From the NCBI RefSeq assembly GCF_030704205.1, contig NZ_CP131913.1:3100001-3164000 (forward strand): a DNA stretch of 64,000 nucleotides. Direction: 5' to 3'. The DNA is from Halomonas alkalicola. GTDB lineage: Bacteria > Pseudomonadota > Gammaproteobacteria > Pseudomonadales > Halomonadaceae. The position numbers were made by a program, and so were the translations under genes. The first letter of the stretch is position 1, and every line of letters starts with the position of its first letter. Below, piece after piece: positions 29,367 through 37,212 of the stretch. The notes below the pieces were generated by a model that saw only the letters and a program-made list of their open reading frames with translations, searched no databases and was not told the DNA's origin.

Positions 29367-30200
29367 GTGAGCGCCCCCTTCGATACCTGGCGCGACCGCT
29401 TCGAGCGGCTGCGCTCGAACAAGGCCTTCGAGCTCACGGTGATCACCATCATCGTGGTCTCGGCGCTCTTGATCGGCGCCAAGACCTACGAGGAGGAGGT
29501 CAGCCGCTTCCAGGAGGTGATGCTGTGGCTCGATGTCGGCGTCACGGTGTTCTTCCTGGTGGAGATCCTGATTCGCATGGCGGCGGAGAAGCGCCTGCGG
29601 GACTTCTTCCGCAAGGGCTGGAACATCTTCGACTTCCTGATCGTCACCGCCAGCCTGATTCCCATGGACGACTCGGAGATGGTGCTGCTGGCGCGGCTGC
29701 TGCGCATCTTCCGGGTGCTGCGTCTGGTCTCGATGATCCCCGAGCTGCGCCTGCTGATCGCCGCCCTGTTCAAGTCGATCCCGCGCATGGGCTACGTGGC
29801 GCTGCTGATGTTCATCATCTTCTACATCTACGGCGCCATCGGCAGCTTCCTGTTCGCCAGCGTCGACGAGAAGCTGTGGGGCAACATCTCGCTGGCCATG
29901 CTGACGCTCTTCCAGGTGGCCACCTTCGAGAGCTGGGCCACGGCGGTGCTCTACCCGACCATGGAGCACTACCCCTACGCCTGGATCTACTTCCTGACCT
30001 TCATCTTCCTCAACGCCTTCATCTTCCTGAACATGATGATGGGCATCGCGCTCGACGTGATGCAGAAGGAGAGCCTGGCCATCGAGCTGGAGACCGGGGA
30101 GGGGGAGGCCGCGGAGCTGCACGGCCTGCGCGACGACGTGCGCGAACTGCGCGCCCAGCTGTCGCGGATGGAGGCGCTGCTGGAACGTCAGCGGCGTTAA
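29367..30200 (+). CDS. Voltage-gated sodium channel (NaChBac/NavBac family)
   Basis: A six-helix ion channel that should assemble as a tetramer in the inner membrane. S1-S3 are followed by an S4 sensor with Arg every third residue (ARLLRIFRVLRLV). S5 comes next, then a pore loop with TLFQVATFESWATAV, S6 (FIFLNAFIFLNMMMGIALDV) and a C-terminal coiled coil (LHGLRDDVRELRAQLSRMEALLERQ). The Glu-Ser-Trp filter core is retained, but the Leu usual in TLESW is Phe here. GTG at 29367 is preferred because GGAGGAG lies eight bases upstream; GTG at 29361 is possible. In a halophile such channels are thought to link sodium flux to motility or pH control. Confidence 0.88.
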   Translation: MSAPFDTWRDRFERLRSNKAFELTVITIIVVSALLIGAKTYEEEVSRFQEVMLWLDVGVTVFFLVEILIRMAAEKRLRDFFRKGWNIFDFLIVTASLIPMDDSEMVLLARLLRIFRVLRLVSMIPELRLLIAALFKSIPRMGYVALLMFIIFYIYGAIGSFLFASVDEKLWGNISLAMLTLFQVATFESWATAVLYPTMEHYPYAWIYFLTFIFLNAFIFLNMMMGIALDVMQKESLAIELETGEGEAAELHGLRDDVRELRAQLSRMEALLERQRR

Positions 30201-30225
30201 GCCGGCAGGCACTGTACATGGAAAG

Positions 30226-30260
30226 TTGACAAAGGGTCTCAACCTTGATTCTCTAGAGGC
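30226..30260 (+). promoter_or_regulatory. Candidate promoter of the leu leader
   Basis: A perfect TTGACA (30226-30231) is followed after 17 bp by a poor -10 match (TTCTCT). If used, transcription would start almost at the leader peptide's first ATG, so the true -10 or start point may differ. Confidence 0.35.
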
Positions 30261-30311
30261 ATGAACATGACTGCGTACGACCTCGACCTACGACTACTAG
30301 CCCGCGCCTGA
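30261..30311 (+). CDS. leuL: leuA leader peptide with clustered leucine codons
   Basis: A 16-codon frame, MNMTAYDLDLRLLARA, ends in TGA. Four of its residues are Leu (CTC and three CTA) within six codons. CTA is rare in this high-GC genome, where Leu is almost always CTG or CTC. AGAGG precedes it and fits the second ATG (30267) better than the first. A short leucine-rich frame ahead of leuA, followed by hairpins, is the standard layout of translation-dependent attenuation by leucyl-tRNA charging. Too short for protein-level recognition; the call rests on codon content and position. Confidence 0.65.
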   Translation: MNMTAYDLDLRLLARA

Positions 30312-30322
30312 ACAGCGAGCGG

Positions 30323-30341
30323 CGATGCCCCCTGTGCATCG
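30323..30341 (+). promoter_or_regulatory. Small hairpin in the leuA leader
   Basis: CGATGC pairs with GCATCG across a seven-base loop, just after the leader peptide stop. It could be a pause or antiterminator element of the leader RNA. Confidence 0.35.
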
Positions 30342-30371
30342 TCTGGAGTCCGGTCAAAACGAGGTTGTACC

Positions 30372-30524
30372 ATGTCTGCCCCCATGAATACCCCCATCCA
30401 TGCCCATCGTGTCGCCTGCGTCAGCCAAGTGGCTGCCGTCTGTGCGATCATGTGCGAAGCGAGTCCCGACGCCCCGACTGGCCATTGCCCGTCGGGGCGT
30501 TATCGTTTCCGCACCGCCCACTGA
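30372..30524 (+). CDS. Second small leader ORF upstream of leuA
   Basis: A 50-codon frame from ATG 30372 to TGA 30524, preceded by GAGG nine bases upstream. It begins [20 protein letters not shown] and is rich in Ala, Val and Cys, not Leu. Its coding sequence spans the terminator-like hairpin at 30469-30500, so a translating ribosome would disrupt that structure. It may be a second regulatory peptide or a chance frame. No homologue is recognised. Confidence 0.35.
   Translation: MSAPMNTPIHAHRVACVSQVAAVCAIMCEASPDAPTGHCPSGRYRFRTAH
30469..30507 (+). terminator. Candidate attenuator hairpin of leuA
   Basis: ACGCCCCGAC (30469-30478) pairs perfectly with GTCGGGGCGT (30491-30500) across a 12-base loop, followed by TATCGTTT. 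The T tract is broken, so termination would be moderate. Its position 58 bp before leuA fits an attenuator. Confidence 0.55.
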
Positions 30525-30558
30525 TTCAGCCGCACCGTCGCCCAGGGAGAATGCCACC

Positions 30559-32274
30559 ATGATGCTCGACAACCCCGCCTCCAAGTATCGCCCCTTCGTC
30601 GCCGTGGACCTGCCGGATCGCCAGTGGCCCAGCCGTCGCATCGAGCAGCCGCCGATCTGGGCCAGCGTCGACCTGCGCGACGGCAACCAGTCGCTGATCG
30701 ACCCCATGGACCAGGAGCGCAAGCAGCGCTTCTTCGACCTGCTGGTGAGGATCGGCTTCAAGGAGATCGAGGTGGGCTTCCCTTCGGCCTCCCAGACCGA
30801 CTTCGACTTCGTGCGCTCGCTGATCGAGGGCAACCGGATTCCCGACGACGTCACCATCCAGGTGCTGACCCAGGCCCGCGACCACCTGATCGACCGTACC
30901 TTCGAGTCCCTGAAGGGCGCCAAGAACGCCATCGTCCACGTCTACAACGCCACCGACCCGGTCTTCCGCCGCGTGGTGTTCAACGTGACGAAGGAGGAGT
31001 GCATCGGCATCGCCGTGGACGCCACCACCCTCATCCGGCAGCGCATGGCGGAGGCCCCGGAGACGAACTGGACCTTCCAGTACTCGCCGGAGCTCTTCAC
31101 CACCAGCGAGATGGACTTCGCCAAGGAGGTGGTCGAGGCGGTGATGGAGGCCTACGGTGCCACCGCCGAGAAGCCGATGATCGTCAACCTGCCGGCTACC
31201 GTGGAGGCGGCATCGCCCAACAACTACGCCGACCAGGTGGAGTGGTTCTGTCGCCACGTGAAGAACCGGGATGCCCTGATCGTCAGCGTGCCCCCCCACA
31301 ACGACCGCGGCACCGGCGTGGCCGCCGCCGAGCTGACCCTGATGGCGGGCGCCGACCGCGTCGAGGGCACCCTGTTCGGCAACGGCGAGCGCACCGGCAA
31401 CGTCGATATCGTCACCCTGGCCATGAACATGTACACCCAGGGCGTGCACCCGGGCCTCGACTTCTCCAACATCACGCCGATCATGCGCGAGGTGGAGTAC
31501 TGCAACCAGCTGCCGGTGCATCCGCGCCACCCCTACGTGGGCGACCTGGTCTTCACCGCCTTCTCCGGCTCCCACCAGGACGCCATCAAGAAGGGCATGG
31601 CGGAGCGCCGCGCCAATCCCGACGCCGTCTGGGAGGTGCCCTACCTGCCCATCGACCCGCTGGACGTGGGCCGCAGCTACGAGGCGGTGATTCGCGTCAA
31701 CAGCCAGTCCGGCAAGGGCGGAGTCTCCTACCTGCTCGAGCAGGAGCACGGCATCGAGCTGCCGCGTCGCCTCTCCATCGAGTTCAGCCAGGTGGTGCAG
31801 GAGGTGGCCGACCGCACGGGCAAGGAGATCACCTCACAGATGATCTACCAGGCTTTCGCCGACGAGTACCTGGCCCAGACCACGCCCTTCGGCCTGGTCA
31901 GCCATCGCCTCTCCTCCGAGGCGGATAGCCCCCGGGTGAGCCTGGAGGCGACCATCGAGGAGCACGGCGAGCGGCGCAGCATCAGGGGCGAGGGCAACGG
32001 CCCGCTGGCCGCCTACATCAAGGCGCTGGCCGCTGCCGGCCACGATGTGGAGATCATCGACTACCACGAGCACTCCCGCGGCCAGGGCGCCGACGCCGAG
32101 GCGATCGCCTACGTGGAGGTGCGCATCGATGGCAAGGCGGTGTTCGGCGTCGGCACCGACGAGAGCATCACCAGCGCCTCCATGAAGGCGGTGATGAGCG
32201 CCATCAACCGCCATGTCTCCACCCAGGCCCCGGCGGCCAACGTGACCGCCGAGTCGCTGGAGGTGGCCAAGTAG
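30559..32274 (+). CDS. leuA: 2-isopropylmalate synthase
   Basis: The first committed enzyme of leucine synthesis, condensing acetyl-CoA with 2-ketoisovalerate. At 571 residues it belongs to the longer LeuA type also found in actinobacteria and pseudomonads. The catalytic TIM barrel starts at [17 protein letters not shown] and holds [16 protein letters not shown] and [18 protein letters not shown]. The C-terminal regulatory domain ([16 protein letters not shown]...[10 protein letters not shown]...[19 protein letters not shown]) mediates leucine feedback. AGGGAGA sets the start at 30559. The upstream leader suggests attenuation by leucine supply. No other leu gene is adjacent. Confidence 0.93.
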   Translation: MMLDNPASKYRPFVAVDLPDRQWPSRRIEQPPIWASVDLRDGNQSLIDPMDQERKQRFFDLLVRIGFKEIEVGFPSASQTDFDFVRSLIEGNRIPDDVTIQVLTQARDHLIDRTFESLKGAKNAIVHVYNATDPVFRRVVFNVTKEECIGIAVDATTLIRQRMAEAPETNWTFQYSPELFTTSEMDFAKEVVEAVMEAYGATAEKPMIVNLPATVEAASPNNYADQVEWFCRHVKNRDALIVSVPPHNDRGTGVAAAELTLMAGADRVEGTLFGNGERTGNVDIVTLAMNMYTQGVHPGLDFSNITPIMREVEYCNQLPVHPRHPYVGDLVFTAFSGSHQDAIKKGMAERRANPDAVWEVPYLPIDPLDVGRSYEAVIRVNSQSGKGGVSYLLEQEHGIELPRRLSIEFSQVVQEVADRTGKEITSQMIYQAFADEYLAQTTPFGLVSHRLSSEADSPRVSLEATIEEHGERRSIRGEGNGPLAAYIKALAAAGHDVEIIDYHEHSRGQGADAEAIAYVEVRIDGKAVFGVGTDESITSASMKAVMSAINRHVSTQAPAANVTAESLEVAK

Positions 32275-32280
32275 CAGCGT

Positions 32281-32406
32281 CGCGGCTGATCCGGCGACAG
32301 GCCCCGGGACGCCGGACCGCCGAGGGGGCGCTGTGAACCCGTCCCTGGGCGCTACCGATGCCATCCCTGGCATAGGACCCCCGCTTCGGCCTGTCCCCGG
32401 CGCCGC
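32281..32406 (-). repeat. Dispersed nested-hairpin repeat, copy D
   Basis: On the minus strand: CGCCGGGGACAGGCC, GGGGGTCC, the inner hairpin ATGCC-AGGGAT-GGCAT, TAGCG, CAGCGCCCCC, and finally GGGGCCTGTCGCCGG. All three stems can form. It fills the gap between the convergent leuA and epmB genes and may act as a two-way terminator there. Confidence 0.8.
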
Positions 32407-32431
32407 TAGTCTTGGTGCTTGCTCCTTGTAG

Positions 32432-33466
32432 CTATAGCGGCGTCTTGCTTCCTTCGCCGGGGATCTCCCTGACCAATCTCGGCACCAGGAACCCCGGCAG
32501 TACCTCCCTCAGGCCCGCGACCAGTTCGCGGGCCTGGTCGTCCGGCACGTCGAAGTGGGCCGCGCCGGCTACCGGGTCGAGCACGTGGAGGTAGTAGGGC
32601 AGCACGCCGGCCTCGAAGAGCCGCTCGGAGAGCGCGGCCAGGGCGTCCACCGAGTCGTTGACCCCGCGCAGCAGCACACTCTGGTTGAGCAGGGTGGCCC
32701 CTGCCGTCTTGAGCCGGGCGCAGGCGTCGATCACGGCGTCGTCGATCTCCTGGGCGTGGTTGATATGCAGCACGATCACCTTCTGCAGGCGGGTCTTGCC
32801 GAGCCAGTCGAGCAGGCCGCCATCGATGCGGTCCGGGATCACCACCGGCAGGCGGGTGTGGATCCGCAGCCGCCGGAGGTGGGGAATGGCGTCCAGGCGC
32901 TCGACCAGCCAGGCGAGCTGGCGGTCGCTGGCCGCCAGGGGGTCGCCGCCGGAGAGGATCGCCTCGATGATCGTGGGGTCGTGTCTCAGATGGTCGAGGC
33001 TGGACTCCCACTGAGCCCGGGAGGGCGCGTTGTCGCCGTAGGGAAAGTGGCGGCGAAAGCAGTAGCGGCAGTTGACCGCGCAGGCGGGGCTGGCGATCAG
33101 GAGCACCCGGCCGGCGTACTTGTGGATCAGCCCGCGGGCCGGGGTGTGGGCCGCCTCTTCGAGGGGGTCGGCCACGAAGCCGGGTGCCGGCAGGGTCTCC
33201 TCGCCCAGCGGCAGCACCTGGCGCAGCAGGGGGTCGTGCGGGTCGCCCGGGCGCATGCGCGACAGGAAGGCCTCGGGCACGCGCACCTCGAAGAGGGCAT
33301 GGCCTGCCTCGGCGCCGGGCCGCCAGGCCGCGTCGAGCCCCAGGCGCCGGCAGAGCTCGGCGGGGTCGCGAATGGCGCCCGCCAGCTGCGCCTGCCAGGC
33401 GGGCGGCGGTGCCAGCGGCTCGGCCTCGTCGTGACGCTGCAAAAGGGCGGGGCTTCGGGTTATCAT
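32432..33466 (-). CDS. epmB: EF-P beta-lysylation protein EpmB (lysine 2,3-aminomutase)
   Basis: A radical-SAM, PLP-dependent aminomutase that converts lysine to (R)-beta-lysine for attachment to EF-P. The [4Fe-4S] motif is CAVNCRYCFRRHFPYG. SGGDPL, RIHTRLPVVIP, HINHAQEID and LLNQSVLLRGVND follow as in the family, and the PLP lysine is in GEGSKTPL at the extreme C-terminus. The ATG at 33466 is preferred over a GTG three codons earlier. The gene is divergent from efp across a 115-bp shared control region. With efp and epmA it gives a complete lysylation set. Confidence 0.93.
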   Translation of the reverse strand: MITRSPALLQRHDEAEPLAPPPAWQAQLAGAIRDPAELCRRLGLDAAWRPGAEAGHALFEVRVPEAFLSRMRPGDPHDPLLRQVLPLGEETLPAPGFVADPLEEAAHTPARGLIHKYAGRVLLIASPACAVNCRYCFRRHFPYGDNAPSRAQWESSLDHLRHDPTIIEAILSGGDPLAASDRQLAWLVERLDAIPHLRRLRIHTRLPVVIPDRIDGGLLDWLGKTRLQKVIVLHINHAQEIDDAVIDACARLKTAGATLLNQSVLLRGVNDSVDALAALSERLFEAGVLPYYLHVLDPVAGAAHFDVPDDQARELVAGLREVLPGFLVPRLVREIPGEGSKTPL

Positions 33467-33581
33467 GCGGCACACCAGTCAATGCGGGCGAGGCGGGCTC
33501 CTGGAAGCGTCGCCTCGTCGAAAGTCGTTTCCCAGCGCGCCGCCGGGTTCCGGGGGCGCGCTCGAACATGGGTGAGAGAAG

Positions 33582-34148
33582 ATGGCGAACTATTCTACCA
33601 ACGAATTCAAGGGCGGTCTGAAGGTGATGCTGGACGGCGATCCCTGCGCGATCGTCGAGAACGAGTTCGTGAAGCCGGGCAAGGGGCAGGCGTTCAACCG
33701 CGTCAAGCTGCGCAACCTGATCACCGGCCGCGTCTGGGAGCGCACCTTCAAGTCCGGCGAGTCCCTCGAGGGCGCCGACGTCATGGACCTCGACATGGAG
33801 TACCTCTACACCGACGGTGAGATGTGGCACTTCATGAAGACCGACGGCTCCTTCGAGCAGTACGCGGTGGAGAAGAAGGCCCTGGGCGACACCATCAAGT
33901 GGCTCAAGGAGCAGGTGGTCTACACCGTGACCCTGTGGAACGACAACGCCATCAGCGTGACCCCGCCGAACTTCATCGAGCTCGAGGTGGTCGAGACCGA
34001 TCCGGGCCTCAAGGGTGACACCGCCCAGGGCGGCTCCAAGCCGGCGACCCTCTCCTCCGGCGCCGTGGTCCGTGTGCCGCTCTTCATCAACCAGGGCGAG
34101 ATCCTCAAGGTGGATACGCGCAGCGGCGACTACGTCTCCCGCGCCTGA
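33582..34148 (+). CDS. efp: Translation elongation factor P
   Basis: Relieves ribosome stalling at polyproline stretches. The modified lysine is in the loop [10 protein letters not shown] (Lys-34 in E. coli numbering), the version that receives beta-lysine from EpmA. Three beta-barrel domains are visible, ending in [17 protein letters not shown]. The length of 188 residues is standard. GGTGAGAGAAG precedes the ATG. epmA lies directly downstream and epmB is divergent upstream, which supports the beta-lysine modification route rather than rhamnosylation (whose EF-P carries Arg at that position). Confidence 0.96.
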   Translation: MANYSTNEFKGGLKVMLDGDPCAIVENEFVKPGKGQAFNRVKLRNLITGRVWERTFKSGESLEGADVMDLDMEYLYTDGEMWHFMKTDGSFEQYAVEKKALGDTIKWLKEQVVYTVTLWNDNAISVTPPNFIELEVVETDPGLKGDTAQGGSKPATLSSGAVVRVPLFINQGEILKVDTRSGDYVSRA

Positions 34149-34167
34149 GGAAAGACGCCTCAGCCAG

Positions 34168-34192
34168 CGGCGTCGGGGACAGGTCGACGAGA
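34168..34192 (+). repeat. Possible fragment of the dispersed repeat (5' part)
   Basis: GCGTCGGGGACAGGTCGACG resembles the 5' end of the repeat family (GCGCCGGGGACAGGCCGAAG). The rest is absent, so this may be a decayed copy or chance. Confidence 0.3.
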
Positions 34193-34203
34193 GCATCCCA
34201 GAC

Positions 34204-34227
34204 AAGGCCACGCTTCGGCGTGGCCTT
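34204..34227 (+). terminator. Perfect UUCG-tetraloop hairpin between efp and epmA
   Basis: AAGGCCACGC and GCGTGGCCTT pair over a TTCG loop, 22 bp before the epmA ATG. The stem is very stable, but only GACGATT follows, not a T tract. Partial termination would make EF-P more abundant than its modifying enzyme, consistent with their likely needs. Confidence 0.6.
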
Positions 34228-34248
34228 GACGATTCCGGAGGACAGGAA

Positions 34249-35235
34249 ATGACCGATGACTGGCGCCCCACGGCGACGATCGCGACCCTGCGCGAGCGGG
34301 CGCGGCTGCTGGCCGAGGTGCGGGCCTTCTTCGCCGAGCGCGACGTGCTGGAGGTGGAGACGCCGGTGCTGGGCCACGGCGGCAGCACCGACCTGCACCT
34401 GGCCTCGCTCTCGGCTCGGGCGACCACGCCGGCGGGACGCGAGCGGCTCTGGCTGCAGACCTCGCCGGAGTTCGCCATGAAGCGGCTGCTGGCGGCGGGG
34501 GCCGGGCCCATCTTCCAGCTGGCGCGCTGCTTCCGCGACGGCGAGGTGGGGCGGCGCCACAACCTCGAGTTCACCATGCTGGAGTGGTACCGCCCCGGCC
34601 TTACCCTCGACGCGCTGATCGAGGAGACGGCCACGCTGGTGAGCCGGGTGCTGGGTCGGGAGCCGGGGAGTGAGGCGGGGCCGCCGCGTCGTCGCCGCTA
34701 CCGGACACTGTTTCGCGAGGCGCTCGCCATCGATCCCTTCACCGCGCCCCTGGCCGAGCTGCGCCGGCTGGCCGCCGACAAGGGCGAACTGGCCATGGAC
34801 GACGCCCCCCGCGATGACTGCCTCGACCTGCTGATGAGTCTCGTGATCGAGCCGGGGCTGGGCCGCGAGGGCATCGAGGTGGTGGTGGACTACCCGGCCA
34901 GCCAGGCGGCGCTGGCCCGACGCCACCGCGACCCGGAGGACGGGGAGTGGGTGGCCTCGCGCTTCGAGCTCTACCTCGAGGGGCTGGAGCTCGCCAACGG
35001 CTACGACGAGCTGACCGATGCCGCCGAGCAGGCGGCGCGCTTCGATGAGGACAACGCCGCACGGCGGGCGGCGGGGCTGCCGGAGGTGGACATCGACCGG
35101 CGCCTGGTGGCGGCGCTGGCCCATGGCATGCCCGAGGGGAGCGGGGTGGCGCTGGGCATCGACCGGCTGATTCAGCTGGCGCTGGGCAAGTCGAGCGTGG
35201 CGGAGGTAATGGCCTTCGCCACGCCGCGCTGCTAG
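34249..35235 (+). CDS. epmA: EF-P-(R)-beta-lysine ligase EpmA
   Basis: A LysRS-like enzyme without the anticodon-binding domain; it attaches beta-lysine to EF-P. The class II core is visible: motif 2 ARCFRDGEVGRRHNLEFTMLEWY and motif 3 GSGVALGIDRLIQLAL, with QTSPEFAMKRLLAAG between. The length of 328 residues matches E. coli EpmA (325). The start at 34249 follows GGAGGACAGGAA; frames reaching further upstream overlap efp. It is probably co-transcribed with efp through a leaky hairpin. Confidence 0.93.
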   Translation: MTDDWRPTATIATLRERARLLAEVRAFFAERDVLEVETPVLGHGGSTDLHLASLSARATTPAGRERLWLQTSPEFAMKRLLAAGAGPIFQLARCFRDGEVGRRHNLEFTMLEWYRPGLTLDALIEETATLVSRVLGREPGSEAGPPRRRRYRTLFREALAIDPFTAPLAELRRLAADKGELAMDDAPRDDCLDLLMSLVIEPGLGREGIEVVVDYPASQAALARRHRDPEDGEWVASRFELYLEGLELANGYDELTDAAEQAARFDEDNAARRAAGLPEVDIDRRLVAALAHGMPEGSGVALGIDRLIQLALGKSSVAEVMAFATPRC

Positions 35236-35263
35236 CAAGATTCCCAGGCGGCGTGGATCTGCA

Positions 35264-35463
35264 CCGCTCGGGGCTGATCCGTCGACAGCCCTACGAGGGG
35301 GCGCTGTGAATACCTCCCTGTACGCTACCGACGCCCTGCTTCGCTCTCGCATCCTGCTCCGCTTGCAGGTCCGGTGCTGGCCATCCATGGCCAGCCCGTT
35401 CGGAGCAGTGCTCCTCACCCCTGGCGTAGGACCCCCTCTTCGGCCTGTCCCCGGCGCCCCTCG
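35264..35463 (-). repeat. Dispersed nested-hairpin repeat with loop insertion, copy F
   Basis: On the minus strand the family arms are present: GGCGCCGGGGACAGGCC, GAGGGGG/CCCCCTC and the inner ACGCC/GGCGT. The usual AGGGAT loop is extended by about 80 bases. The insert itself folds: CTGCTCCG/CGGAGCAG around GCTGGCCAT/ATGGCCAGC (35377-35398 on the plus strand). The copy abuts the disrupted 3' end of psd and lies between psd and the convergent epmA gene. Confidence 0.75.
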
Positions 35464-36322
35464 CTATGAGGAGGGGAACGCCCCCAGAGATTGACCCATC
35501 TGCACCTTGGCGCCGGGCGCGAGGCCGTCGGCGAAGGGCGAAGGCCACCGGCTCACTGAGCGCCATCACTACCGTGGAGCCGAGCTTGAAGCGGCCCATC
35601 TCCGCGCCGCGTTCCAGGTGCACCGGGGTATCGAAGCGGATGCGCTGCACGCCGCCGCGGGGCAGCGGGGTGATCTGCCCGGCCCATACCGTCTCGATGG
35701 CGGCGACGATCATCGCCCCCACCAGCACCATCACCATGGGGCCCTGCTCGGTGTCGAAGTGGCACACCAGCCGCTCGTTGCGGGCGAAGAGGTTGGGCAC
35801 GTGCTCGGTGGTGGCGGCATTGACCGAGAAGAGCCGCCCCGGCACGTAGACCATCTCGGTCAGGGTGCCGGCCAGGGGCATGTGCACCCGGTGGTAGTCG
35901 CTGGGAGAGAGGTAGACGGTGGCGAAGCTGCCGCCCAGGTAGCGGCGCGCGGCCTCGCCGTCGCCGCCCAGCAGGTCCATGGCCGAGAAGCGGTGGCCCT
36001 TGGCCTGGAGCAGCTGGCCGGCCGTGAGCGGGCCGAACTGGGAGAGCCTGCCGTCGGCGGGGCTCAGTACCCCCTCGCCGAGGGGGCGGGCGTCGGCCTT
36101 CAGCTCCCGGGTGAAGAAGTCGTTGAAGGTGGCGTAGGCCGTCGGGTCGGGGTTGGCCGCCTCGCTCATGTCGACCTTGAACTGGCGGATGAAGCGCCGC
36201 ACCAGGGCGTTCTTCAGCCAGGGGGTGCGGCAGTCGGCGAGGCGCCCCACCAGCCGCGAGAGCAGGTGGTGGGGCAGCGGGTACTGGATCAGGGCAAAGA
36301 GCCGGGAGAGTGACAAGGGCAT
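35291..36322 (-). CDS. psd: Phosphatidylserine decarboxylase, apparent 3' frameshift
   Basis: Makes phosphatidylethanolamine from phosphatidylserine at the inner membrane. The body is intact: [41 protein letters not shown], and the self-cleavage site FKLGSTVV where Ser becomes the pyruvoyl group. After SEPVAFAL the frame turns into Arg-rich sequence and runs about 60 residues through a dispersed repeat to 35291. Removing one base near 35530 restores the family-like tail [17 protein letters not shown] and a stop at 35464, giving about 285 residues, the usual length. Either a real 1-bp insertion or a sequencing error explains this. The catalytic site precedes the shift, so activity may survive. 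Confidence 0.85.
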   Translation of the reverse strand: MPLSLSRLFALIQYPLPHHLLSRLVGRLADCRTPWLKNALVRRFIRQFKVDMSEAANPDPTAYATFNDFFTRELKADARPLGEGVLSPADGRLSQFGPLTAGQLLQAKGHRFSAMDLLGGDGEAARRYLGGSFATVYLSPSDYHRVHMPLAGTLTEMVYVPGRLFSVNAATTEHVPNLFARNERLVCHFDTEQGPMVMVLVGAMIVAAIETVWAGQITPLPRGGVQRIRFDTPVHLERGAEMGRFKLGSTVVMALSEPVAFALRRRPRARRQGADGSISGGVPLLIARGAGDRPKRGSYARGEEHCSERAGHGWPAPDLQAEQDARAKQGVGSVQGGIHSAPS

Positions 36323-36343
36323 TCCTGTGGCAAGCGTTGAGGG

Positions 36344-37174
36344 TTATTTCTCGATCGGGGTGTCGTCGCGGTTGCCCCACTCCTTCCAGGAGCCGGCGTA
36401 GCCGCGGATCTTCTCGAAGCCCAGCGCACGGCCCACCAGCCAGGTGAAGCCGCTGCGGTGGTGGCTCTGGCAGTGGGTGGCGACCTCCATGTCCGGGGTC
36501 AGGCCAAGCGCCTCCAGCTCGGTGACGAGCTCGGCGTAGTCGCGGATGCGCAGACCGCGCTCCGGGTCCATGGCGCGGGTCCACTCCATGTTCACCGCGC
36601 CGGGGATATGGCCCAGCTGCCGGTTATCGCCCTTCTCGCCGCGGTACTCCTCGGGCGAACGGGCGTCCCAGATGGCGAAGCCCTTCTCGCCGAGGCGCTC
36701 GACGAGTTCGACGCGGTCGATGGCGACCTCGGGGTGGAGGATCTCCGCCTCGTAGGCGCTGGGGGTGGGGGCATTGGGCGCGGTCTCCACCGGGAGGCCA
36801 TCCTGGCGCCAGGCATGGATGCCGCCGTTGAGGTAGGAGTAGCGGGTGTGGCCGATCAGCTCCAGGGTCCACAGCAGCCTGCCGGCCCAGCCGCCGCCCT
36901 CGTCGTCGTAGGCCACCACGTGGGTGTCGCGGGTCAGGCCCAGTTCGCTGAACAGTGCGGAGAGCTGCGCAACGGTGGGTTCCAGGCAGGGGACCTCGCC
37001 CGAGCCGCGCATCAGGCGCGCCTTGTCGAGGAAGATGGCGCCGGGCACGTGGCCCTCGGCGTAGCTCTCGGCCTTGAGCGGCACGTCGATGATCAGCAGC
37101 GACGGCTCGTCCAGGTGCTCGGCGAGCCGCTCGGGCTCGATGATCAGCGGCAGCAGGTTGGCTTCGGAACTCAT
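36344..37174 (-). CDS. rhdA: Thiosulfate sulfurtransferase RhdA (tandem rhodanese)
   Basis: A two-domain rhodanese that transfers sulfane sulfur from thiosulfate to cyanide or other thiophilic acceptors. The inactive N-terminal domain (LLIIDVPLKAESYAEGHVPGAI) is followed by the active one, with FAIWDARSPEEYRGEKG and the loop THCQSHHRSG carrying the nucleophilic Cys. The CQxHHRS loop is characteristic of Azotobacter/Pseudomonas RhdA. Its position next to psd and near rsgA-orn is the Pseudomonas order. It ends 22 bp before psd on the same strand, so both are probably co-transcribed. Confidence 0.88.
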   Translation of the reverse strand: MSSEANLLPLIIEPERLAEHLDEPSLLIIDVPLKAESYAEGHVPGAIFLDKARLMRGSGEVPCLEPTVAQLSALFSELGLTRDTHVVAYDDEGGGWAGRLLWTLELIGHTRYSYLNGGIHAWRQDGLPVETAPNAPTPSAYEAEILHPEVAIDRVELVERLGEKGFAIWDARSPEEYRGEKGDNRQLGHIPGAVNMEWTRAMDPERGLRIRDYAELVTELEALGLTPDMEVATHCQSHHRSGFTWLVGRALGFEKIRGYAGSWKEWGNRDDTPIEK

Positions 37175-37212
37175 GGCGGCTCTCCTATTTCCTTGTTCTA
37201 CAAACCCGGGGT

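Noticed and set aside
33582..34148. EF-P rhamnosylation instead of lysylation
   Set aside because: The modification loop carries Lys (PGKGQ) and both epmA and epmB are adjacent; the rhamnosylated type has Arg at that position and an earP neighbour.
35306..35494. A 62-codon open frame in the gap between epmA and psd
   Set aside because: It lies entirely in the dispersed repeat and its inserted hairpin, has no ribosome site and no protein-like composition.
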